Shown here in pieces: positions 1 through 6,172 of a stretch of DNA of 64,000 nt. The notes beneath the pieces were generated by a model that was not told the DNA's origin, did no database searches, and saw nothing but the letters and a program-made list of their open reading frames with translations. The DNA is from GCA-2732755 sp965228265 (lineage in GTDB: Bacteria; Planctomycetota; Phycisphaerae; Phycisphaerales; UBA1924). The stretch lies in assembly GCA_965228265.1 (NCBI GenBank), contig OZ245804.1, positions 3,100,001-3,164,000 on the forward strand, in the 5' to 3' direction. Each line of letters begins with the position of its first letter. Positions within the stretch are counted from its first letter, which is position 1. Made by a program: the position numbers and the translations under genes.

Positions 1-240
1 ACATGCACCGTCCTCTTCCACGAAGGCAACCCCGTCTCGCTCGAACTCCCCTCAGCCGTCGACCTGGTCATCGCTGACACCCCCCCCGGCATCAAGGGCG
101 CCACCGCGACCAACCAGATGAAAGAGGCCACCTGCGACACCGGCCTCAAGACCAAGGTCCCGCCCTTCATCGTCACCGGAGAGACCATCCGCGTCAGCAC
201 CGACGACGGCTCATACATCTCTCGCGTCAAGGCGGAGTAA
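1..240 (+). CDS. efp: Elongation factor P, C-terminal part (gene cut by window start)
   Basis: The first 79 codons of the window read in frame to a TAA at 238-240. They match the C-terminal half of elongation factor P, including the PPGIKGATAT segment of the central OB domain and the ending GETIRVSTDDGSYISRVK, which is a family hallmark. EF-P binds the ribosomal E site and relieves stalling at polyproline stretches. The N-terminal KOW domain with the modified loop residue lies outside the window, so the modification type cannot be judged. The stop is 6 nt before aroK, so the two are probably co-transcribed. Confidence 0.9.
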   Translation, partial: TCTVLFHEGNPVSLELPSAVDLVIADTPPGIKGATATNQMKEATCDTGLKTKVPPFIVTGETIRVSTDDGSYISRVKAE

Positions 241-246
241 CTCGGC

Positions 247-795
247 ATGCTGCGCTCGATCGTGCTCATGGGCCTGCGGGGCTCAGGTAAGTCCACGGTC
301 GGGCCCTTGCTCGCCAATTCGCTCAACTTCGACTTTCAGGACCTCGACGAAGCCGTCCTGAGCGACAGCTCGTTCGGCTCCATCGCCGACATCGTGCGCT
401 CAGAAGGCTGGGATGGCTTCCGTGCCCGCGAACGCGAACAGCTCGAAGTCTGGCTCTGGGCCCTCGACACACTCCCTGAGCGTCGCCTCGTCCTCGCGCT
501 CGGCGGCGGAACACCCACGCACGAACCCTCGCGCGCACTGCTCCAATCCGCCGAACTTCACGGCATCGTCGCTTCCGTCTACCTCCGCGCCACCCCCGAA
601 ACCCTCGCCAAACGCATGGCCGCCTCCGCCGATCGCCCGAGCCTGACCGGCAAGGACCCCGTCGACGAAATCCGGGACATCTTCAACCAGCGCGACGAGC
701 TCTACCGATCCATCGCCGACACCGTCATCGACATCGACACGCTCGATGAGGCTGAAACCGTGACCGCGATCGAGTCGGCGCTACAGCAGCTCTGA
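247..795 (+). CDS. aroK: Shikimate kinase
   Basis: This 182-residue protein phosphorylates shikimate at the 3-hydroxyl with ATP in the chorismate pathway. The P-loop GLRGSGKST is at residues 9-17. The shikimate-binding motif is seen as DLDEA near residue 33, FRxxE as FRARE near 57, the GGG turn in ALGGGT near 87, and the LID arginine in ADRPSL near 126. The length is normal for the family. The gene starts 6 nt after efp and converges with trpF, another aromatic amino-acid gene, across a 63-nt gap that holds a GC hairpin. Confidence 0.92.
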   Translation: MLRSIVLMGLRGSGKSTVGPLLANSLNFDFQDLDEAVLSDSSFGSIADIVRSEGWDGFRAREREQLEVWLWALDTLPERRLVLALGGGTPTHEPSRALLQSAELHGIVASVYLRATPETLAKRMAASADRPSLTGKDPVDEIRDIFNQRDELYRSIADTVIDIDTLDEAETVTAIESALQQL

Positions 796-800
796 AACTG

Positions 801-838
801 CTCCCTCTCCCCTTGGGGGAGAGGGCTGGGGTGAGGGG
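801..838. repeat. CCCTCTCCCC-type hairpin repeat between convergent genes
   Basis: A 10-bp inverted repeat (803-812 with 816-825) followed by GGCTGGGGTGAGGG sits between convergent aroK and trpF. The same element, diverged and inverted, occurs at 61724-61761, so this is a dispersed repeat. It may also act as a bidirectional terminator, but it has no clean T tract on either strand. Confidence 0.6.
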
Positions 839-858
839 TCTTAGGTGAGAACGCTCGT

Positions 859-1497
859 TCAGAGCAACTCCGCATCTGCGCGCACAACCGCTTTGCAGAA
901 CGCCCGGATCAGCTCCGGGTCCTTCTCGCCGCGCGATCGCTCCACGCCGCTCGACACATCCACCGCGAACGGGCGCACAGCCTTGATCGCTTCGCCCACG
1001 TTCTCAGGCGTCAACCCGCCGGCCAGGATGATCGGTGTCGTGATCCCCTCAAGGTGAGGCGTCAGCTGGTCCCAGTCGAACGCGATCCCCTCGCCGCCCG
1101 CCGAGCCGTCGATCAGAATCGCGTTCACCTCGTCGAAGGCGTCATAATGCCTCAGCCTTTCGGCGATCGTTTCCGGATCGAACTGGACCGCCTTGATCAG
1201 GTCGGGCCCGATCATCTCCACGATCTGGTCGCGCTCGTTGCCGTGTAGCTGCGTCAGCGTTGTCGGGCACACCTGCTCCACCTCGGCGAAGTCGTCCACG
1301 CCCGGGTTCTGGTAGAGCCCCACCGTCGCGACCATCGGCGGGAGCAGCCCGGCCAGCTTCCACGCCTCTTCGGGACGGATGTACCGGGGGGAGCTCTCCA
1401 CAAACACAAAGCCCACCGCGTCGGCGCCCGACTCCGCAGCCGCGGTCAGCGAAGCCTCGTCCCGAATCCCACAGATCTTGATGCGTGTACGTGCCAT
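859..1497 (-). CDS. trpF: Phosphoribosylanthranilate isomerase
   Basis: This 212-residue TIM-barrel enzyme carries out the Amadori rearrangement of N-(5'-phosphoribosyl)-anthranilate in tryptophan synthesis. Family motifs are clear: KICGIR at residues 7-12 with the catalytic Cys9, SSPRYI, QLHGNE, the general acid Asp in ILIDGS, the phosphate-binding AGGLTPENV, and the C-terminal DVSSGVE. The gene stands alone; no other trp gene is visible. A TAGCAT hexamer ends 6 nt before the ATG (plus strand 1504-1509), so the mRNA may be leaderless. It converges with aroK. Confidence 0.92.
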   Translation of the reverse strand: MARTRIKICGIRDEASLTAAAESGADAVGFVFVESSPRYIRPEEAWKLAGLLPPMVATVGLYQNPGVDDFAEVEQVCPTTLTQLHGNERDQIVEMIGPDLIKAVQFDPETIAERLRHYDAFDEVNAILIDGSAGGEGIAFDWDQLTPHLEGITTPIILAGGLTPENVGEAIKAVRPFAVDVSSGVERSRGEKDPELIRAFCKAVVRADAELL

Positions 1498-1503
1498 GCC
1501 CGG

Positions 1504-1509
1504 ATGCTA
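1504..1509 (-). promoter_or_regulatory. Candidate -10 element of trpF (leaderless layout)
   Basis: TAGCAT on the minus strand, 6 nt before the trpF ATG at 1497. No convincing -35 was found. It belongs to the TANNNT-N5-8-start pattern seen at about fifteen genes in this window. Confidence 0.4.
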
Positions 1510-1529
1510 GCTTCCTCCGCCCAACCTCC

Positions 1530-1775
1530 GTGCCACGGCTGTGTCAGCCGTGCGCTTCCCCTCTTTCAACTCGGGTGCCACGGCTGTGTCAGCCGTGCTC
1601 TTCCTCTACTTCAACTCGGGTGCCACGGCTTGTCCGCCTTCGGCAAGCCGTGCAAGATAGATCGCTCAAGAAAACACGGGTTGCAAGACAACCCGTGGCA
1701 CCCAAACAGACACGGGTTGCAAGACAACCCGTGGCACCCAAACGGACACGGGCTGCAAGACAACACGTGGCACCC
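1530..1775. repeat. Cluster of six CACGG...CCGTG hairpin repeats
   Basis: Three units in one orientation lie at 1530-1553, 1575-1598 and 1620-1653; three in the other orientation lie at 1675-1703, 1711-1739 and 1747-1775, with a 36-nt period. Each unit is GTGCCACGG plus a variable stem, a loop, and the complementary stem ending in CCGTG. Stems differ between units but stay complementary (CACGGCT/AGCCGTG, CACGGCTTG/CAAGCCGTG, CACGGGTTG/CAACCCGTG). Related copies are at 4278-4314 and 51289-51359. They fill the gap between trpF and the rhomboid gene. Confidence 0.85.
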
Positions 1776-1793
1776 AAACAAACTCTACCTCAC

Positions 1794-2990
1794 TCACTCC
1801 TCCGCCTTGACCCCAAGACTCTTGAGCAGTGTCTCGGCCAGTTCCTTTTCCTGCCCGGCGAGCTTGGGCAGCGCCTCCTCGATCAGGGGTCTGGCTTCTT
1901 CTGGTCTGCCCAGATCCTCGGCCAGCATCAAAGCCGCGATGAGCATCGCGCCCGGCGCTTCCCGGTCGAACTGGTACGCCCTGGCAAACCCGACATACGC
2001 CCGCGCAGCCGAGGCGCGATCGCCCGTGCGCATCAGATGCTCGGCCAGCCTGAGCTGATGATCCCGGCTGAGCACCGAGGTGGGCTCATCCGTCCCGAAC
2101 TCGTCCACAAACACCCGGTACTCGTCGGCCGCTTTCTCGAGATCGCCGCCCGAGACAAGCTCCCCGATCCGCGCCCGCGCCTCGTACAGCGCCTTTGTGC
2201 GGGGCGTCTCGGGCCGCTCCGAGCCCACCCGCTGCTGGACCATCTCGGTGTGTGCGCGCGCCGCCGACGCGAATTCGGCCTTCCGTTTCTTCTGCCTGAG
2301 CACGCTGAACAGGTCGTACGGCTCGCGCTTGAGCACATTCGCCCAGAGCAGGATCATCGTCGAACCGATCCCGAAGAAGTACCCGCCAAGGTGCGCCGCG
2401 TGCGCGATCCCGTCGCGCTTGCCGAACCCGTTGGCGAGCAGATCAACCGCGATCGAGAACCCGATGAACCACCACGCGGGCACCGCGATTCGGCTCAGCG
2501 TAAAGATGAAAAAACAGATAATCCGCGTGCTCGGGAAGAGCACGAGATACGCGCCCGTCACCGCCGCGATTGCGCCCGACGCCCCGATCGCGGGGTTGTC
2601 GCTCATCAAGAGGTGCGCCCCGCCCGAGGCCGCCGCTCCGACGACATAGAGCAGCGCAAACCCGACGTGCCCCATTTTGTCCTCGACATTGGGCCCGAGC
2701 GCCATCAGCACGAACATGTTGAACAGGAGGTGCATCCACCCGCCGTGGAGGAACGCGCTGGTCAGGAGCTGATACCACTGGAAGCCGTCCTTCTGTACGG
2801 CAAAGGTCTCCATGAGCCTGAAGAAGGCCACCGGATCGCTCGACTGCACCGAGAGCGTCCAGACAAACACCAGGGCATTGAAAAGCACCAACGCATGGAT
2901 GAGCACCGGGCTGCGACGCCTGGGCCTGTCGGTTGTCATCGGGATCAGCACGCGGCAGGCTCCGGCGGACTCGCCCGTCCGCAGTGGCAT
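1794..2990 (-). CDS. Rhomboid-family intramembrane serine protease with C-terminal helical/TPR-like tail
   Basis: This 398-residue protein has a rhomboid core of about six membrane segments followed by a soluble alpha-helical tail from about residue 230. Catalytic features are visible: HLLFN in the second core segment, the nucleophile serine in GASGA, and the histidine in AHAAHLGGYFFG. Rhomboids cleave membrane proteins within the bilayer. The tail (A/E-rich helices with repeats such as AEHLMRTGDRASAARAYVGF) looks TPR-like and may position substrates. An in-frame ATG at 2939 would give a start closer to the first membrane helix; neither start has a clear ribosome site. It is divergent from gltA across a region with back-to-back TATAG(A/T) hexamers near 3037. 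Confidence 0.88.
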   Translation of the reverse strand: MPLRTGESAGACRVLIPMTTDRPRRRSPVLIHALVLFNALVFVWTLSVQSSDPVAFFRLMETFAVQKDGFQWYQLLTSAFLHGGWMHLLFNMFVLMALGPNVEDKMGHVGFALLYVVGAAASGGAHLLMSDNPAIGASGAIAAVTGAYLVLFPSTRIICFFIFTLSRIAVPAWWFIGFSIAVDLLANGFGKRDGIAHAAHLGGYFFGIGSTMILLWANVLKREPYDLFSVLRQKKRKAEFASAARAHTEMVQQRVGSERPETPRTKALYEARARIGELVSGGDLEKAADEYRVFVDEFGTDEPTSVLSRDHQLRLAEHLMRTGDRASAARAYVGFARAYQFDREAPGAMLIAALMLAEDLGRPEEARPLIEEALPKLAGQEKELAETLLKSLGVKAEE

Positions 2991-3129
2991 CTCTTCGGGG
3001 GAAGCGAACGAACGCCTTCCTGATCTTTGGCCCCGAGGGTTCTATAGTTCCGCGTTCCGGCGCCAACGTCACCCCGTTTGAACGCCGATACCCGAACAAT
3101 CCGCGGAAATCCGCGCAAGAGGAATCAGC

Positions 3130-4263
3130 ATGAGCACCTACGCAAAGGGCCTTGAGGGCGTCGTCGCAGCAGAAACCCAGATGTCCTGGATCGACGGCGT
3201 CAACGGCGTCCTCGAATACGTCGGCATCAACATCGATGCCCTCGCACAGAACTCAACCTTCGAGGAAACCGTCTACCTCCTCTGGAACAAAAAACTCCCC
3301 ACCCGTGCTGAGCTCGACGCCTTCACCAAGGAACTCCGCCAGCACTACAGCATCTCCGACGGCATCGTCGAGAGCATCCGGAAGATCCCCACCACCGCTG
3401 AGCCCATGCACGTGCTCCGCACGCTCATCTCCGAGCTCGCCTTCTACGACGACGACCCCAACGCAAACGACGTCGAGAGCGCACGCAAGAAAGCCATCAA
3501 CATCCTCGGTCAGGCCCCCACCCTCGTCGCCGCCTACGACCGCATCCGTCGCGGCCTCGACCCCGTCAAGCCCAACACCGAGTTCGGGTTCAGCCAGAAC
3601 TTCCTCTACATGCTCAACGGTGAGAAGCCCACCGACACCATGGCACGCGCCTTCGACATCTGCATGATCACCCACGCCGACCACGGCCTCAACAACTCCA
3701 CATTCGCCGCCCGCGTCGTCATCTCGACGCTCAGCGACGTCTACTCCGCGCTCACCGCGGCCGTTGGCTCGCTCCGCGGCCCGCTTCACGGCGGCGCCAA
3801 CGAGGGCGTCATGAAGATGCTCAACGAGATCCCGAGCGTCGACGCCGTCGAGGAGTACGTCCTCAACAAGCTCAAGAACAAGGACCGGATCATGGGCTTT
3901 GGCCACCGCGTCTACAAGGCCAAGGACCCCCGCGCCAACGAGCTCCAGAAGCTTGCCGAGCAGCTCGCCAAGGACACGGGCAACGAGGCGCTCTACCTCA
4001 AGTCCAACAAGATCGAAGAGATCATGGCCCGCGAAGTCGGCGCCAAGGGCATCTACCCCAACGTCGATTTCTACTCCGCGACCACGTACCACTGCATCGG
4101 GCTCAAGCTCGACCTCTTCACCCCGATGTTCGCCATGAGCCGACTCGGCGGCTGGTCGGGCCATGTCATCGAGCAGCTCTCCGACAACCGCCTCTTCCGC
4201 CCCAAGGCCGAGTTCACCGGCGACCACGGCGTCCCCTACGTCCCCATCGACGAACGCAAGTAA
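3130..4263 (+). CDS. gltA: Citrate synthase
   Basis: This 377-residue protein condenses oxaloacetate with acetyl-CoA at the entry of the TCA cycle. The length fits the short, Gram-positive/archaeal-type dimeric citrate synthases rather than the longer NADH-regulated type. Active-site segments are present: the histidine in GPLHGGANE, the second histidine and CoA contacts in FGHRVYKAKDPRA, and the catalytic Asp in NVDFYSA. A ribosome-binding-like AAGAGGA lies 8 nt before ATG. The gene is monocistronic, ended by the hairpin at 4347-4371. ATAG-type -10 sequences about 90 nt upstream suggest a leadered mRNA. Confidence 0.95.
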   Translation: MSTYAKGLEGVVAAETQMSWIDGVNGVLEYVGINIDALAQNSTFEETVYLLWNKKLPTRAELDAFTKELRQHYSISDGIVESIRKIPTTAEPMHVLRTLISELAFYDDDPNANDVESARKKAINILGQAPTLVAAYDRIRRGLDPVKPNTEFGFSQNFLYMLNGEKPTDTMARAFDICMITHADHGLNNSTFAARVVISTLSDVYSALTAAVGSLRGPLHGGANEGVMKMLNEIPSVDAVEEYVLNKLKNKDRIMGFGHRVYKAKDPRANELQKLAEQLAKDTGNEALYLKSNKIEEIMAREVGAKGIYPNVDFYSATTYHCIGLKLDLFTPMFAMSRLGGWSGHVIEQLSDNRLFRPKAEFTGDHGVPYVPIDERK

Positions 4264-4277
4264 CGATGCAAAGCCGG

Positions 4278-4314
4278 GTGCCACGGCTTGTCCGCCCTCG
4301 GCAAGCCGTGCCCG
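4278..4314. repeat. CACGGCTTG...CAAGCCGTG hairpin repeat
   Basis: A single copy of the hairpin repeat family clustered at 1530-1775, placed 15 nt after the gltA stop and before its terminator. Stem CACGGCTTG pairs with CAAGCCGTG around an 11-nt loop. Confidence 0.8.
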
Positions 4315-4346
4315 ATTCGTGTGCAATTCCCAATTGATTCAACGAG

Positions 4347-4371
4347 CCCCTCGCGCAAGCGAGGGGTTTTT
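4347..4371 (+). terminator. Rho-independent terminator of gltA
   Basis: Perfect 8-bp stem CCCCTCGC/GCGAGGGG around a GCAA tetraloop, followed directly by five T residues. Confidence 0.9.
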
Positions 4372-4389
4372 CATTGAGAGTCCAAGCAG

Positions 4390-4788
4390 CTAGAGCCCAA
4401 GCAGCACAAGTATCTCATCAAGCGTGATCCGCGCGCGGTCCTCGTTGCCGACGGGCCGCGTTGTGATCCGCACCACGAACCGACGGCCGCTCGCCGACGC
4501 ACGCACGATGATCTTGTCGACCGGACCGGCCTGCGCCGGCTCACCCACCACGATCGCACGGTCTTCCGTCTCTGTGCGCTCGGTGATGGTGTACCCCATC
4601 CGCACCAACGCCCCCTCGGCAGCCGCGGCGATATCCGCCGCCCGGTACCCCATCGGGAGCTCCGCCTCCAGCGAGGGCGACCACCAGTTCGCGCGGATGT
4701 CGTGATACCCCTGCGTCGCCGTCGTGGGTGTGCACGCGCCGACACAGGCGAGAAAAGCTGCAAGCGGGATGATCAGTCGCCGAGCCAT
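4390..4788 (-). CDS. Small lipoprotein of unknown function
   Basis: With the start at 4788 this is a 132-residue protein. It begins MARRLIIPLAAFLACVGAC, a signal peptide with a lipobox-like VGAC cleavage site, so it is probably exported and lipid-anchored. An upstream in-frame ATG at 4830 exists, but the chosen start puts the signal peptide at the N terminus and overlaps the last codons of the preceding NYN gene by 16 nt, suggesting translational coupling. The mature part is alpha/beta with no motif I recognise. It contains paired segments such as IVVGEPAQAG and RFVVRITTRP that could form a small beta-rich domain. Confidence 0.65.
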   Translation of the reverse strand: MARRLIIPLAAFLACVGACTPTTATQGYHDIRANWWSPSLEAELPMGYRAADIAAAAEGALVRMGYTITERTETEDRAIVVGEPAQAGPVDKIIVRASASGRRFVVRITTRPVGNEDRARITLDEILVLLGL

Positions 4789-5540
4789 TTGGTCATGTCT
4801 AGATCGTCCAGACTGAGCCTCCCGCGCCACTCGCGGAGCGCCTCGAGCAGGATCGGGTCGATCGGCTCGGGGTCCGGCTCGGCCCTGGACGCGGGCTTCG
4901 GGGCGGGCTCGGGCTTTGACTCGGGCCTGGGCTTGGCCCTGAGCTTGGCCTTGGGTTTGGCCATGTGCTTGGGCCGTTCATCCGGCAAAGTGGATGAAGC
5001 TGGCGCCTGCCGCGGCTCAACGGCTTCAGGGGGCAGGTCCGCCTCATCGATCCGGAACAGGTCCTTCCAGTACCGGATCGCACTCGGAGACAGCGGCACC
5101 TCCGTCGTGAACGCCGGCCTGAGCCAGCGGCTCTTGCCGCGATCCACATCCCGTATCAGCGAGCGCAGAAAGTCGTCGCTCGGGATCACCCGCGCCCGAC
5201 GGCGGCGGGCGGCTTTCTGAAGCCGACGGTCGGAACTCACCACCGACATCCGCCTGGGCGCGTGCTCGGCCTCGATCAGACGCTCGATCAGCGAGTCCGC
5301 GTCGCGGCCCGGGCCGGCGTAGATCAGCTCCGCGTGCTCGACCTGGAACCGCAGTTCAGCGCACCGGTGCGCCATGGGCCCCATGTTCCGGGGCATGCCG
5401 TCGCAGACGAGGACGGCCCGGCTTCGCCTGTGCCTGCCCGCGGCGATGAGGGCCGCCAGCTCGGCTGCCCCGGCATCATGCGGGAGCTCGCGGTGGGCCA
5501 GGGGGTGATGGAGCACGTTGTATGTGTCAACAATCAACAT
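4773..5540 (-). CDS. YacP-like NYN-domain protein, putative ribonuclease
   Basis: This 255-residue protein begins MLIVDTYNVLHHP, the classic first strand of NYN/PIN-type nucleases with its conserved Asp-Asn. VLVCDGMPRN, YAGPGRDADSLIERLIE and VVSSDRRLQKAARRRRA supply the further acidic metal-binding positions. The family (Bacillus YacP/Rae1) cleaves mRNA on or near ribosomes. After about residue 150 there is a long low-complexity linker rich in Pro, Lys, Glu and Ala (repeats such as KPKAKLRAKPRPESKPEP), ending in a short conserved-looking helix. The tail overlaps the start of the lipoprotein gene. Confidence 0.82.
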   Translation of the reverse strand: MLIVDTYNVLHHPLAHRELPHDAGAAELAALIAAGRHRRSRAVLVCDGMPRNMGPMAHRCAELRFQVEHAELIYAGPGRDADSLIERLIEAEHAPRRMSVVSSDRRLQKAARRRRARVIPSDDFLRSLIRDVDRGKSRWLRPAFTTEVPLSPSAIRYWKDLFRIDEADLPPEAVEPRQAPASSTLPDERPKHMAKPKAKLRAKPRPESKPEPAPKPASRAEPDPEPIDPILLEALREWRGRLSLDDLDMTKWLGD

Positions 5541-5749
5541 GGACGGGGCGTGGTGCTCACTCTGCTGGGCATCTGATCGGGTCGGCCGGGGGGCGACATT
5601 TCGGGCCCCGATGGTGCGATTCGGTGGATTCCCGGGGGATTGTGGCCTTTACTAGCGGCCCGGGGACGCTTGGCCCCGGTTCCGCAGACGAGCATACGAC
5701 CCGAGGCCCTCCGAGGAGTGAGGGGCGGGTTCAGACCCACGAGGACGGC

Positions 5750-5926
5750 ATGGCTATTCGGATCAAGTCCCGCAACAACGAGTCGGTCGAGCAGATGATG
5801 CGTCGCTTCAAGAAGCTTTGCGAGAAGGAAGGTCTCACGAAAGAGATCAAGCGCAAGGAATTCTACGAGAAGCCCTCGGAGCGCCGTCGCCGCGCTGCAC
5901 GCCGCTCGGTCAGCCGCTCCTCGTAA
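5750..5926 (+). CDS. rpsU: 30S ribosomal protein S21
   Basis: This 58-residue basic protein reads MAIRIKSRNNESVEQMMRRF and ends in the Arg-rich tail typical of bS21. The C-terminal ERRRRAARR is the family signature. bS21 sits near the anti-Shine-Dalgarno on the 30S subunit. The start at 5750 is the only ATG that gives the normal length; longer in-frame extensions are not protein-like. The 209 nt upstream are GC-rich with no gene and no promoter I can call with confidence. A terminator hairpin follows at 5941. Confidence 0.95.
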   Translation: MAIRIKSRNNESVEQMMRRFKKLCEKEGLTKEIKRKEFYEKPSERRRRAARRSVSRSS

Positions 5927-5940
5927 TCCAACGAGCCTGC

Positions 5941-5970
5941 GCCCGGTGAAAGCCGGGCGTCTTTGCTTTT
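5941..5970 (+). terminator. Terminator after rpsU
   Basis: Stem GCCCGG/CCGGGC (5941-5946 with 5953-5958) and then a T-rich run (GTCTTTGCTTTT). Confidence 0.75.
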
Positions 5971-6047
5971 CAGGAAACCGCCCGCGATCCGAAGGGATGC
6001 CGATCCGGGCCTCCGGTCCAATGCGAGAGTCGCACGTTCCATGCCGA

Positions 6048-6076
6048 TTCCACGCCTCGACCGATAGATGTATACA
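6048..6076 (+). promoter_or_regulatory. Candidate promoter of hppA
   Basis: TTCCAC, a 17-nt spacer and TATACA (6071-6076). It predicts a leader of about 90 nt before the hppA ATG. Confidence 0.55.
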
Positions 6077-6172
6077 CCGTTCAGCGCAGCGCCGAGACTG
6101 TGGGGCGCTCGACACCTTCCATAGCCGGTCCTCGGCAGAGCCGAGACCGAGCCAACCGGGAGCACTGCAGAG

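Noticed and set aside
1675..1775. CRISPR-like array (29-nt units, 36-nt period)
   Set aside because: Only three units with 7-nt gaps that are nearly identical; there are no spacers and no cas genes. It is part of the hairpin repeat family.
1485..3023. 512-codon open frame across the hairpin cluster and the rhomboid gene
   Set aside because: Opposite strand of a clear rhomboid gene; Arg/His-rich composition, and the first part simply translates the repeats.
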